The notes beneath the pieces were generated by a model. It was not told the DNA's origin, did not search any database, and saw only the letters and a list, made by a program, of their open reading frames with translations. The position numbers and the translations under genes were made by a program. From positions 124,001 through 188,000 of the forward strand of contig CAXXOZ010000020.1 in NCBI GenBank assembly GCA_963676435.2: a stretch of DNA of 64,000 nt. Reading direction: 5' to 3'. This stretch comes from CAXXOZ01 sp963676435. GTDB lineage: Bacteria > Bacillota > Clostridia > Lachnospirales > Lachnospiraceae. Of the stretch, positions 44,869-54,288 are shown piece by piece (position 1 is the stretch's first letter; each line of letters starts with the position of its first letter).

Positions 44869-46122
44869 CTATATTTTATAAAATTCATCTTTAATGTTTA
44901 CAATATTTTCAAAACTCTTATTCAGCTCACCTATCAAGAATTTCAATTTTACGTTTTCAGATTCCACTTGAATATAGGCTATATTTGTAATTATCCCTAC
45001 AATATTTTCAACATCACGAAAACTAACAATACTTCCATCATTATAAAATTCAAAATCTCCCAGGATATCTTTGATGTTATCTGTCTTTATTTTATTAATA
45101 TGCTCTTCTTCAAAATAAGAAAATTTTGATAATCTTGTTTCAATCGCTTTCTCAATTAATTTCTTCAATGCTTCATATACTTTTTTATTATGGTCAATTA
45201 TTTTTTTTATAGATATTTCTGCAAACTCATGCTCTCTTTCAATTAGCAAATTTAAAAGTTCTGACGTAAATGGAAATATGAACGTATGATTTCTTCTACT
45301 TCCATCTTTATATTTAATGCGATCTCTAACATCGAACTCATTGGTGAAGTAATCCACGATTTCATTGTCAGCATCTGCAATACTATTTAAAAAATCTTCA
45401 TTATAATGTTCATCAATTTTCGGATGTTCAAAAGATAAATAACTCGCTGAGAGGTATAAACTTGGTAATTCCCTTGCCCTAAGTTCTTCAAGCATTGACT
45501 TATCCTTATTTTTAATTGCCAACGAAATAATATCTACTCTCAGCTGATCCTCGGACATTAATTTACTTTGTAAGTAATCATCACTATTGAAAGGAGTTTT
45601 TCTTACTATACTGGTTCCCGCTCCAAAGGTCCTAATATAATCACTCTCTTTTCTGCTATCAAACCAAATATAATTCTTATCAATTAAAAATTTCAGAAAT
45701 TCATAATTCTTGAATTTGATTGCATAATCTATAACAGTTTCTCCATACTCATCTCTTTTAAGTATAAGGTCATCTTCACGGCTAATATATTTTTCCCACT
45801 CTTCCTTACTTTTAGAAAATGCAATCGAATAGTTAGTTAATCTGCTTTTTTCACATACAAATAATTTACCTGCACTTAATATTTCCTCGCAAGAAACCTC
45901 TAACAATGATGTAAATACTGGCAAATCATATATCTGTATGCTTTTTGATCCTTTAGTAATTTGAGTAATACGATTAGCCATTTTTCTTATTTCATCATCA
46001 TTTGCATCATTTCCAGTATGTTTGATATATGCTATACAAAATTGTCTTTTCGATTTAAACTTTTTAAAAATCAATTTAGAAAGATAGTTTCCTATCACTT
46101 CATTTTCTTCTAATTTAAACAT
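44869..46122 (-). CDS. Large protein with N-terminal XRE-like HTH and ankyrin-like segment
   Basis: 417 residues from MFKLEENEVIGNYLSKLIFK with GGAGG upstream. The first ~75 residues look like a divergent XRE-type helix-turn-helix (GNYLSKLIFKKFKSKRQFCI, ITQITKGSKSIQIYDLPVFT). DEYGETVIDYAIKFKNYEFL then KFLIDKNY is ankyrin-like. The remainder is helical. Divergent from the integrase gene across a 445-bp gap. A regulator of the element is plausible, but no effector domain is recognised. Confidence 0.5.
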   Translation of the reverse strand: MFKLEENEVIGNYLSKLIFKKFKSKRQFCIAYIKHTGNDANDDEIRKMANRITQITKGSKSIQIYDLPVFTSLLEVSCEEILSAGKLFVCEKSRLTNYSIAFSKSKEEWEKYISREDDLILKRDEYGETVIDYAIKFKNYEFLKFLIDKNYIWFDSRKESDYIRTFGAGTSIVRKTPFNSDDYLQSKLMSEDQLRVDIISLAIKNKDKSMLEELRARELPSLYLSASYLSFEHPKIDEHYNEDFLNSIADADNEIVDYFTNEFDVRDRIKYKDGSRRNHTFIFPFTSELLNLLIEREHEFAEISIKKIIDHNKKVYEALKKLIEKAIETRLSKFSYFEEEHINKIKTDNIKDILGDFEFYNDGSIVSFRDVENIVGIITNIAYIQVESENVKLKFLIGELNKSFENIVNIKDEFYKI

Positions 46123-46628
46123 AATTGTTTCCTCCGTCTTTATATATTCAATATAAAACTTTTTAATAAGAAAAAATATCATTTCTTAACATACACAAAA
46201 TACATACAAAAAACCAACCCACCTTTCAATGTATGCTTATGGCATATATTGTACCATATTATTATCTATTTTATTTAAATCTTTAAAAATGTCATTTAAA
46301 AAGAGCATGCTCTCACATACTCTGTCCCAACTGAATCCAATTATATATTCCACCCTACTTCCTACCATATAAAATGAATTTTGGTGGTTTTAAGCGGCCT
46401 GTAACGGTAAATTCCTAAATAACAAAAAAATATTGGTCTCTTTTTTTATATTCTAAAATCTTTTCTCTTACTTTTTCATAATACTTTATTCAGGAAAGTT
46501 AAACTTTGAAAAATGTTCCCCACCTACCAAACAAATTCTACTTATTATATCGAACATTAACTAATATTCTATTAGCTTTCCTAAGTAACTATTAATCCAA
46601 AGCATCAAAAGTAATAAGGAGGCTATGA
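46123..46628. promoter_or_regulatory. Divergent intergenic region between regulator and integrase
   Basis: About 500 bp, no gene. tATGG-catatattgta-CCATa (46231-46251) is an inverted repeat in the position expected for an operator of the minus-strand regulator gene. The integrase has AAGGAGG at 46616-46622. No other clear structure. Confidence 0.35.
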
Positions 46629-47819
46629 ATGAATTACACCCAAGAAGATTTGCAATTTTTCTTTGAGAATGCTAATATTCCATTATCAGAGTACTCGCAC
46701 ATTGAAAATATGATAAAAGAAAAAGAAGTAAAAAAAGTACATCCTAAAGAAGTTAAACAAAGAAATGATGGAAGGTTCTACACTTATATCAAAGATGATG
46801 GTAAGCCTAGACAAATAACAGGTGTTACTGAAAAAGAAGTTTATGAAAAACTTTATGATTTTTATTTTGGTTTTGGTAATTCAACGCTTGAACAATTATT
46901 TGAACCCTGGCTTGATTGGCTAAAAAATGAAATAGGAAGAAGCGGTAAAACAATTAAGGAGTATCGTAGACTCTGGAATAAATACCTTTTTGATTCCAGC
47001 ATAATTAAAAAAAGAGTTGTTGATTTGACTTCAAAGGATTTTGTGTTTCTATTCAGAAAATTAACAAATGGTCGTAACCTTACAAAGAAGGCCTTTACTA
47101 ATTTTAAGGCTCTTCCAAATGGCATTATGAATTATGCCTGTGAAAAAGAAATCATTCCTTATAATTGTTTAAACAGTATAAATTATAATCAATTTTCTTA
47201 CAAGGCAAAAAAAACAAAAGATACACCTTTGAACCTTGAAGAATTAAAACAGGTTTCAGAAGCTTCAGAGGAAAATGACTTATACGATTTAGCTATAAAA
47301 CTATCTTTTTATATGCCATTACGAATAGGTGAAATTAAAGGAATCATGTGGGAAGATATTAATGATGACCTGATTTTTATTAACAGACAAGTGCTTGAGT
47401 CAAAAGAAATTAAAGATGCCCCAAAAGGCGATGCCGATGAAGGTTCACGCTTTATCCATCTCACAAAGGAAGCTTTAGAAATTCTTAACAAAGTTAAGCA
47501 AATGAATCCTGATAATTCATTCTTGTTTTTCAGGAAAAAGGAGCCTTTGTCAAAATGCACCTACAATAGAAGATTAAATTCCTATTGTAAAAAAGCAGGG
47601 GTTAAACCAAAATCTTCACAGCAAATGCGATTTTCTGTTGCTTCCATTCTTTATAAAAGTGGTGTGCAAGCAACCGAGCTGCAGAAAATGCTGGGGCATA
47701 CAACTTTAGCAATGACATTGCATTATTTAAGAAACGTTACCCCAAAAGAAGAAACAGCCGAAAAAATGGAAAATGTTTTGGTTTTAAATGAAGAAAACGG
47801 CTTGCATAAACCTGCATAG
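46629..47819 (+). CDS. int: Tyrosine-type site-specific integrase
   Basis: 396 residues with an AAGGAGG site 6 bp before ATG. Arm-type N-terminal domain (DGRFYTYIKDDGKPRQITGV), SAM-like core-binding domain (LEQLFEPWLDWLKNEIGRSG) and catalytic domain. Catalytic residues: Arg in MPLRIGEIKG, the second Arg in QQMRFSVAS (the preceding His is replaced by Gln), His in LGHTTLAMT and the Tyr in LHYLRNV. It would integrate and excise the element at an att site. The att candidate, a tRNA-Cys 3' end, lies 60 bp downstream. A damaged relative is at 58774-59761. Intact. Confidence 0.92.
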   Translation: MNYTQEDLQFFFENANIPLSEYSHIENMIKEKEVKKVHPKEVKQRNDGRFYTYIKDDGKPRQITGVTEKEVYEKLYDFYFGFGNSTLEQLFEPWLDWLKNEIGRSGKTIKEYRRLWNKYLFDSSIIKKRVVDLTSKDFVFLFRKLTNGRNLTKKAFTNFKALPNGIMNYACEKEIIPYNCLNSINYNQFSYKAKKTKDTPLNLEELKQVSEASEENDLYDLAIKLSFYMPLRIGEIKGIMWEDINDDLIFINRQVLESKEIKDAPKGDADEGSRFIHLTKEALEILNKVKQMNPDNSFLFFRKKEPLSKCTYNRRLNSYCKKAGVKPKSSQQMRFSVASILYKSGVQATELQKMLGHTTLAMTLHYLRNVTPKEETAEKMENVLVLNEENGLHKPA

Positions 47820-47841
47820 ACTTTTTTAAAACTTAAAAAGC

Positions 47842-47870
47842 CTCAAACCCTTAATTTACAAGGGTTTGAG
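47842..47870 (+). terminator. Terminator after the integrase
   Basis: CTCAAACCCTT-aatttac-AAGGGTTTGAG is a perfect 11-bp stem 22 bp after the stop codon. It is followed by actaattt on the plus strand and CTTTTT on the minus strand. Confidence 0.7.
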
Positions 47871-47880
47871 ACTAATTTAC

Positions 47881-47904
47881 GAGAGGCGACACCCGGATTT
47901 GAAC
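47881..47904 (-). other. tRNA-Cys 3'-end fragment, probable att site
   Basis: Read on the minus strand, GTTCAAATCCGGGTGTCGCC then TCTC equals the T-loop, T-stem and acceptor 3' strand of a clostridial tRNA-Cys. The next bases (actgtgtc) do not continue the tRNA, so only the last ~24 bases are present. A tRNA 3' end right after an integrase gene is the normal mark of an attachment site. The intact tRNA-Cys should lie at the other end of the element or at an empty site. Confidence 0.65.
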
Positions 47905-48220
47905 ACTGTGTCAAATACGGAAACACTGATAAGCGAGATGGGGTTCAAACTCCGATCGCTGGTCAAAAATATCGCAAGAAAGGGGCTTTCCAGCATACCT
48001 CTTTTCATTTAGACTCGAAGTTGGACTTAAAGATTTGTTTTATATCTATACACTACATTAATAAATATATCTTTATATTTTAATTGTTCAAACACTCAAA
48101 TATAACACTTTACTTAAAATTAAATACATTAATATAATTTTTTAATTATTATTTTTCAAAAATCGTGCTAAAATAGTATAAACTTTTAAATATACATAAC
48201 GTATAAAGGAGCTAATTAAA
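47905..48220. other. Gene-free stretch
   Basis: About 315 bp. It holds a T-arm-like sequence (near 47936-47964) that does not fold into a full tRNA, then AT-rich DNA with a likely promoter for the next gene. No gene seen. Confidence 0.3.
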
Positions 48221-48943
48221 ATGTCCAAAAACAATGGAGATAGACTAGAATCATTAATCCAATATATATATCAAACATTATCTAATATATCAAATCATGA
48301 TATTAATGTTAAAATTAGGGAAAATATTGTTGGCAAATCTAAAGTAACTCACAACATTGATGTATACTATGAATTTGAGTTGAACCACATAATACATAAG
48401 GTTATTTTTGAATGCAAAAACTGGAAGACTCCCATTTCAAAGGAAAAAATCTTAGCGTTTAAATCAATCTTAGATGATATCCCAAATTCAGCTGGTGTAA
48501 TTGTATCTACAAAAGGATTCCAAAGGGGTGCAAAGGGGTTTGCTGATTTTCATGGAATAAAACTTATTTCAGGTGATGAAAAGTCTCTATTAAACATAGT
48601 AATACTAAAAAAATTAGGGGTAGTGCTACCTAACGAATCCATTTCCGGAGAACCTTTTTTTTGTATAATGGCTGTAGACAAAAATGGTCTGATAACCGGG
48701 GAATACATCCAGTTTAGTGTTGCTGAAACAAATCATCCTTATCTTGTCCTATTTTTTTCAAAAAAAGAAGCTATGGAGCAAAACGATTCTAGAGTATCCG
48801 TTGTAAGAGGCATTGACAAAAAACATCTTGAAATACTATGTAACTTAAGTGAAAAAAACGACTTGAAATTGGCTATAAAAAGTTTTTTGGATCCTCGCCT
48901 AATCTCTGTCGAGCCAATGCTAATAAGAGAATATTTTTTATGA
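48221..48943 (+). CDS. Mrr-like restriction endonuclease family protein
   Basis: 240 residues with AAAGGAG upstream. The N-terminal ~130 form a PD-(D/E)xK Mrr-like domain: NIDVYYEFELNHIIHKVIFE and ECKNWKTPISKEKILAFKSI (catalytic D, E, K), then GVIVSTKGFQRGAKGFADFH and GIKLIS. The C-terminal ~100 are a separate domain of unknown function. Mrr-type enzymes cut modified or foreign DNA. The IS3 element starts 60 bp downstream. Intact. Confidence 0.85.
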   Translation: MSKNNGDRLESLIQYIYQTLSNISNHDINVKIRENIVGKSKVTHNIDVYYEFELNHIIHKVIFECKNWKTPISKEKILAFKSILDDIPNSAGVIVSTKGFQRGAKGFADFHGIKLISGDEKSLLNIVILKKLGVVLPNESISGEPFFCIMAVDKNGLITGEYIQFSVAETNHPYLVLFFSKKEAMEQNDSRVSVVRGIDKKHLEILCNLSEKNDLKLAIKSFLDPRLISVEPMLIREYFL

Positions 48944-49663
48944 CAAAATTAAAATTCAACTTAATCATTTGTATTACGTAAATTTTGGAGCTATATTATA
49001 AAAGTGGACACATAAATTAACAATTGTTACAATAAGGTAGACACCTAAAGGAGGTATCATATGTCCACTAAAACAGGAAAACGTTATGACGAGGATTTCA
49101 AGAAGTCCCTAGTCTCCATTCACCAGAACGGTAAAACCCAGACTCAGCTCTGTAAGGAATACGGAGTATCCATAACCGCCTTAACCCGATGGATAAAACA
49201 GTATTCCACCATGGAGATTGAGGACGGTGAAGTCCTTACTTCAAAACAGGTAAAGGATCTTCAAAAACGTAATACACAGTTAGAAGAAGAAAACTTAATA
49301 TTAAAAAAGCGATTGCCATCTTCACTCCACACTCATCGAAAGACTAGAAATAATCCACAAACTCAGATTCCAGCACTGCATTAAAACACTTTGCCGGGTT
49401 CTCGGAGTAAACCGGAGCACATATTATAAGCATTTCAATACCCTGCCTGCCCAACGTTCCAAAGAAAACCAGTATATTGTATCAATGATTCTTCATATAT
49501 ATGCAGATTATGATAAACGGCTGGGAGCATATAAAATCACCCATGTTCTTAAACGCGATTATGGCATAAACATTAGTGCTGGAAGAGTGTACCGACTAAT
49601 GAAAACGCTTGATTTACCCAAAATGTTATAAATGTCAACCTAAATTTCCCCAAAAGTGTGCAT

Positions 49664-50428
49664 TTAAGATTCCCCACTTTTTGGCAACAACATTTTCACT
49701 TTATCTTTTATTCTGTATGAATTTCCTGTTATATTAAACAAATATGAAAAGTGAAGAATTCTATCTAGTATAGCTTTTGTAATCATTTCATCATGACCTA
49801 ATATACTTGGCCATTTTTCAAATGAAATATTGCTTGTGAATATAGTTGATCTCTTTGAATATCTTAAATCTATCAATTGAAAAAACAACTTCGCTTCAAG
49901 TGGTGAAATCTCATTAAAGCCAACTTCGTCTATTATTAATAGCTTGTATTTAAAATATAATTTAAGCTTCTTTTCTAAAGCGTTTTCATCATACGCTTTT
50001 TTTAAATTCATTATCAATTTAGAAAACTTAATGAAATATACACTATTTCTTTTTATAGCTACTTCATATCCAATAGCAATAGCTAAATGTGTTTTTCCTA
50101 CACCTGGATTTCCTATAAAAACAACATTTGTTGCATTTTCATAAAATGAAGTTTTGACAATATCTCTTATTTTTTCTTCCTTAATTGAAGGCTGAAAACT
50201 AAAATCATAATCGTCTAGCTTTCTAACAAAAGGAAAAGCAGCTACTTTCACATTATAGAGTTTATTATTTTCTTCTTTTGCTTCTACTTCTTTATTTAAT
50301 ACCTTATAAAGCCCTTTTAATTCAGTATTTGATATATCATCATTTATATGTAAGTCTTTCAAATACGAATGCGCTGACTTAAGCTTTAAGTAAACTAGTT
50401 GATCTAAAACATCATTAATCATTGTCAT
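49664..50428 (-). CDS. istB: IS21 IstB ATPase
   Basis: 254 residues. AAA+ ATPase with Walker A FIGNPGVGKTHLAIAIGYE and Walker B LLIIDEVGFNEIS, sensor region STIFTSNISFEKW. IstB loads on target DNA and activates IstA strand transfer. Its start overlaps the end of istA by 14 bp, the usual IS21 arrangement. Intact, unlike the copy at 21765-22532. Confidence 0.95.
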   Translation of the reverse strand: MTMINDVLDQLVYLKLKSAHSYLKDLHINDDISNTELKGLYKVLNKEVEAKEENNKLYNVKVAAFPFVRKLDDYDFSFQPSIKEEKIRDIVKTSFYENATNVVFIGNPGVGKTHLAIAIGYEVAIKRNSVYFIKFSKLIMNLKKAYDENALEKKLKLYFKYKLLIIDEVGFNEISPLEAKLFFQLIDLRYSKRSTIFTSNISFEKWPSILGHDEMITKAILDRILHFSYLFNITGNSYRIKDKVKMLLPKSGES

Positions 50429-51680
50429 ATCTAATGTTCTCCATTTCTTTTAGAATAAGTTCATTTTCTTCATATGTCCTTTTAAATAAATATTTAGGAT
50501 AATTAAGCTGGTGCTCAGGTAAAATATTCAGTACTTTATTAGAAATCATGTGCACAGCGACGATTTTATTGTTATAATACATTTGCAGTTGTTTATCATT
50601 GATAATTAGATTCATTTTTGAACCTATAAATCTTTTGGGTACAGAATACTTCTTTGATTTGTAGGATACTAATGACTCATTTGATACATCAACTTCACGG
50701 ACTAAAAGATGATACTTTTCTCGAATTCTTCTTGCAGGGAGATGGGAAAGTTCATCTTTTTCCTTTTTATATAAAAAATTTCTTGGTAATAAAGTTGCCT
50801 GAGATATGCTTTCATTATCTTCTTTATTAATTATTTCCAGTTTTTCATGGACTTCATATAAATCTAAATATGTACCATTATAGTTTTCTAACTGTGCAGG
50901 CTTTTTGTTTTGTGTTTCTGTTTTTCCTTTAGTTTGTGGTCTGTAGGGCATGCAAGGTTTACATGTGATGTTATAATCCTTTAAAAACTCTATGAACTTA
51001 GTATTTAATACAGCATCTTTTCCATTAGCCGTTCTAGGTTTGTCAACCAAACACTTTATATTATCTATTACCAGTTCTTTAACAACTCCTCCTAGTTCTT
51101 CAAATGATTCGGCTAGGAAAGATACTATAGTCTCATACTTGGTGTCTAAAACAACCTTTCTAAAGTTATATCTTGAAAAACCAAGTGTTAATGTCGCGAT
51201 GTTAACTTTTTGTTCCTCTCCACTTTCGTATATGATTTTTATTTTTTCTTTTAAGTCGAATTGAGCTTGTACACCTGGTTGTGTTTCAAAACGTTCTGTA
51301 AATATCTGTTCCTTCTTTTTAGAGAATAGCTTGTTTAGATATTCATCATTTCTAATGTATCTGTTTAGAGTAGACCTTGAACATGTGATATTATGTTCTC
51401 TTTTTAAGTAAAAATATAAATGGTCGATGTAATCAAAACTTCGTAATGTATCTTTAAGAAGATTTGTAATTATATCTTTATAATCATCTAAATACTTTTT
51501 ACGATTTCTGGTTTTATTAGAAACCTCACCTTTTAAATACTTTTTTATAGTTTTTCTGTCATTTCCTAGTTCTCTTGAAATTTTTGAAATGTTCAATTTA
51601 ATTTCTCCATTCATATATACATTTTTAAACATACTTAAATCTGATACTTCATTAATCATAGCTAATACAATTTCTGTCAT
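50415..51680 (-). CDS. istA: IS21 IstA transposase
   Basis: 421 residues from MTEIVLAMINEVSDLSMFKN, with GAGGTGATGATT upstream. HTH (NISKISRELGNDRKTIKKYL), integrase core with the first Asp in GVQAQFDLKEKIKII, then KELVIDNIKCLVDKPRTANG and a C-terminal DNA-binding beta domain. It cuts and joins the element ends. Intact, so it could mobilise both IS21 copies. Confidence 0.95.
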   Translation of the reverse strand: MTEIVLAMINEVSDLSMFKNVYMNGEIKLNISKISRELGNDRKTIKKYLKGEVSNKTRNRKKYLDDYKDIITNLLKDTLRSFDYIDHLYFYLKREHNITCSRSTLNRYIRNDEYLNKLFSKKKEQIFTERFETQPGVQAQFDLKEKIKIIYESGEEQKVNIATLTLGFSRYNFRKVVLDTKYETIVSFLAESFEELGGVVKELVIDNIKCLVDKPRTANGKDAVLNTKFIEFLKDYNITCKPCMPYRPQTKGKTETQNKKPAQLENYNGTYLDLYEVHEKLEIINKEDNESISQATLLPRNFLYKKEKDELSHLPARRIREKYHLLVREVDVSNESLVSYKSKKYSVPKRFIGSKMNLIINDKQLQMYYNNKIVAVHMISNKVLNILPEHQLNYPKYLFKRTYEENELILKEMENIRYDND

Positions 51681-52484
51681 AATCATCACCTCTTGATGGA
51701 TTATAACAAAAAAAGTACCTTTTCTTGTGCACATAATTGGGGATTTTTACGTGCACACTTTTGGGTACTTTTAGATTAACATTTATAAATGTTAACTGAC
51801 AAACCCAGAAACAACCACAAACTGTCTGACACAGTCAGCTGCAGCAACCATCTAAGACAGGAATTCAACCAGAAACCTCCTGATCTTGTCTGGGCAAGCG
51901 ATTTCACCTATATAAAGGTAAACGGTCTCTGGTATTATTTATGTATAATAATGGACTTATTTTCCAGAAAAGTTATTTCCTGGGGTATTTCAGGCAAGCC
52001 CAATGTCTATCTGATTATTGATGTTTTTAAGAAAGCTTATGAAAAACGTAATGCTCCTTACGGACTGATGTTCCATTCCTACAGGGGTTCTCAGTACACG
52101 GCTTTTGCATTCAGACACCTGCTTGACACTCTAAACGTTGTCCAATCCTTCTTAAAAAAAGGATACCCTTTTGACAATGCCTGCTACGAATCTTTTTTCA
52201 AATATCTAAAAAAAGAAGAAACCAACCGCAGAACCTATCGCTCTTTGGAGGAATTGAAGCTTTCTATTTTTGAATATATTGAGGGTTATTACAATTCAAA
52301 AAGACCACATATTTCACTTGGTATGCTAACCCCGAATGAAAAGGAAAATTTATACTGGGAGTAGTCTTAAGCAACTGCTCTCAGATATGTTTTATTAAAA
52401 AATGTGTCCATTCTATTGACTACAGTGCAATATTTGAAGCAAGAATATAACAACCCACATATTCTATCAATGCTTGACGAAGCA

Positions 52485-52890
52485 ATTGGTTAAATATCTT
52501 AACCAATAGGTGTAACTATTTTATTTTCAATAATTTCTTGTAGATCATATGTTTTTATATTATTTAAAGTATGTTTCCAATAGAATTCTTAATATGATTA
52601 CTAAACGTTGATTCCAAACAATCATATGTACTACTTTTCATTCTTCCTCTCTTTATATCTGGAAATTTTTCTCATTTTAACCAAGTTTTTTTATAATCTT
52701 TTAGTAGTATGTTTTTCAAATCGTATGTTTCTTTTGCATCAAAATTTCTGTATTCTCTAATTTTTCTTTTTACTTCCGCCTCATTTTTTCCATATACAGA
52801 CTTACTTCTGCAATATAATGATATTCTACCTTACCACCTACCTTTTTTCTGTCTATAAATTCCTGCCCATTTTTCTCTTTTTTTTATTCA
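52485..52890 (-). pseudogene. Relic of a third tyrosine integrase (N-terminal part)
   Basis: On the minus strand, joined frames read KVGGKVEYHYIAEVS, VYGKNEAEVKRKIREY, then after a stop MKSSTYDCLESTFSNHIKNSIG and TYDLQEIIENKIVTPIG. This is the order of an arm-binding and core-binding domain of a phage-type integrase. At least two frameshifts or stops, no catalytic domain. It ends about 75 bp from the IS3 right end, whose insertion may have removed the rest. The gap 52891-53189 shows no gene. Confidence 0.6.
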
Positions 52891-53189
52891 TATGTACCTA
52901 ATTAACAATTTATTATATTTCGACTTAATCATAAATATTTTAAATACGTATGTTGTTTGTTCTTTCATTTTATTCTGTTTAGAATTTATATTTACTGTTC
53001 AAGCAAAGTCTATCTACTTTTTTTGTATAAAATCTAGTTAAAAGTGACCACTTTCATATAACCATCTGGATATGTGTCTATCCACAGTTAGGTATTTCAC
53101 CTTTGCGATTTCATCTGGTTCGGATACAAATGAATAATTAAAAACCTTTATATTCTACTGTCCAATTTTTATAAAAAATATATAAAATG

Positions 53190-53846
53190 TTAATTTCTTT
53201 CGATTTTAAACGTACCTTTATTCCCTCCCTGTATACCTTCATTACGGCTATCTCTATTATTAAAATATCTCCCCGATATTTCATTTATGCTATCAATTTC
53301 CAATATATTATATCCATCATATTGTTGAGAATGTACTTCTTTACTTCTATTAATAAATGCAAACCCAACTTTAATATCACCATTAGATTCAATAAATATA
53401 GTTGCACTGTCACTTTCCGATTTAGAATTGGTGTCTGGAAATCTCGAAACAAATTTTATCTTACTCCATGTTTGATTTATTTTCATTTCCATTGTGATTA
53501 AATCTTCATTACAAAATGACGATTTCAACTTTCCTACCCACTCCCCATTTAGATTTGGAATTTTCAACCACTTTATAATACATTTTTTTTTCCAAAGTAT
53601 ATGATCAAAAAGTAAATATATAATTGTATATAATATAGGAACCCCTATAAAATTTAGTGAAATCCCTAAAATTCCAACTATTCCTAATACATCATTTATG
53701 CACTCAATCTTTTTCATAGAATCCAACACACTATCTATCTTTTTAGCTAAAAGAGATGTAAGGACAGTCGAAAAAATTATACTAATTACAAATAATCCCA
53801 AAATCACCTTTTTTCTTATATCATTATCTATTGAATATACATGCAT
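53190..53846 (-). CDS. cap15: CBASS effector, two TM plus beta-rich domain (Cap15 type)
   Basis: 218 residues from MHVYSIDNDIRKKVILGLFV. Two membrane segments (about 13-33 and 50-78) precede a beta-rich C-terminal domain starting IPNLNGEWVGKLKSSF and ending GGNKGTFKIERN. This is the layout of the S-2TM-beta / Cap15 effectors, in which cyclic-nucleotide binding to the beta-barrel makes the protein oligomerise and disrupt the inner membrane. Its start lies inside the end of cap3 (23-bp overlap), so all four genes form one operon. The alternative is a different 2TM effector class. Confidence 0.8.
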   Translation of the reverse strand: MHVYSIDNDIRKKVILGLFVISIIFSTVLTSLLAKKIDSVLDSMKKIECINDVLGIVGILGISLNFIGVPILYTIIYLLFDHILWKKKCIIKWLKIPNLNGEWVGKLKSSFCNEDLITMEMKINQTWSKIKFVSRFPDTNSKSESDSATIFIESNGDIKVGFAFINRSKEVHSQQYDGYNILEIDSINEISGRYFNNRDSRNEGIQGGNKGTFKIERN

Positions 53847-54288
53847 TGTTCTTTCTTCCCTTTCTAACAATAATATTCACTTCATTATCTTTTCCTATAA
53901 TCATTAACAAAACGAAAGGAATATGATTTTCAACATTCTTTTCCATTTTAATTAAACTCTTAATATCTGTATTAGATGGAAACACTTTCATTCCTGGATG
54001 AGTGTGCCATTCTCCAAGATAATTTATTTCTCCGTTGCTTTCGTTCCATTTTTGATTAACAATTGCCTGGGCAGTTTTTACATTCCTACAGTAACTAAAA
54101 GGAGAGTTATTTTCTGCCCTAATTTCAATAATCTCTGTAATTTCTATAATTTTTAAGCATTCAGAAAACCTACCCAATAATATACCCCCTTGTTCCCTAC
54201 CCATATCTTTATAAATTTTTGACATTTGTAAAATAATAGTATCTGATAAAAATATATCCACTCCTAAAATATTAACTTTCATTATCAT
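53824..54288 (-). CDS. cap3: CBASS JAB/JAMM-family deconjugase Cap3
   Basis: 154 residues. JAMM motif complete: E32 in REQGGILLG, then GEWHTHPGMKVFPSNTD with H95, H97, S105 and D108. Cap3 cuts the bond that Cap2 forms between the CD-NTase C-terminus and its target, keeping the system in check. Its start overlaps the cap2 stop by 4 bp and its end overlaps the effector start. Intact. Confidence 0.92.
   Translation of the reverse strand: MIMKVNILGVDIFLSDTIILQMSKIYKDMGREQGGILLGRFSECLKIIEITEIIEIRAENNSPFSYCRNVKTAQAIVNQKWNESNGEINYLGEWHTHPGMKVFPSNTDIKSLIKMEKNVENHIPFVLLMIIGKDNEVNIIVRKGRKNNACIFNR

Larger units (their letters stand above)
49627..51787 (-). mobile_element. IS21 family element, copy 2 (intact)
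   Basis: 2161 bp, ends TATAAATGT(C/T)AA, flanked by the 5-bp duplication aatgt (49622-49626 and 51788-51792) inside the IS3 OrfB. It carries intact istA and istB. The duplicated pentamer is the reverse complement of the one at copy 1, so both copies entered ACATT in the same relative orientation. Confidence 0.92.
49061..52364 (+). pseudogene. IS3 OrfA/OrfB, interrupted
   Basis: OrfA (49061 onward) has the IS3 HTH (RYDEDFKKSLVSIHQNGKTQ, YGVSITALTRWIKQYS) and a leucine-zipper region. A missing A in ATTAAAAAAGCG changes the usual ending KAIAIFTPHSSKD to a longer nonsense tail. OrfB starts in the overlap (LERLEIIHKLRFQH), is cut at 49626 by IS21 and resumes at 51793 (LVWASDFTYIKVNGLWYYLC, then the Asp/Glu triad region, KKEETNRRTYRSLEEL and YYNSKRPHISLGMLTP). 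Non-functional. Confidence 0.88.
49005..52410 (+). mobile_element. IS3 family element split by IS21
   Basis: Terminal repeats TGGACACAT ... ATGTGTCCA. After removing the IS21 insertion and its duplication the element is 1240 bp, normal for IS3. I see no target duplication. OrfA lies at the left, and the integrase-core part of OrfB lies on both sides of the IS21 insertion. Confidence 0.85.

Noticed and set aside
47936..47964. Second tRNA-like end (GGGGTTCAAACTCCGATCGC)
   Set aside because: The T-stem has mismatches and no D-arm or anticodon arm can be folded; left as unexplained sequence.
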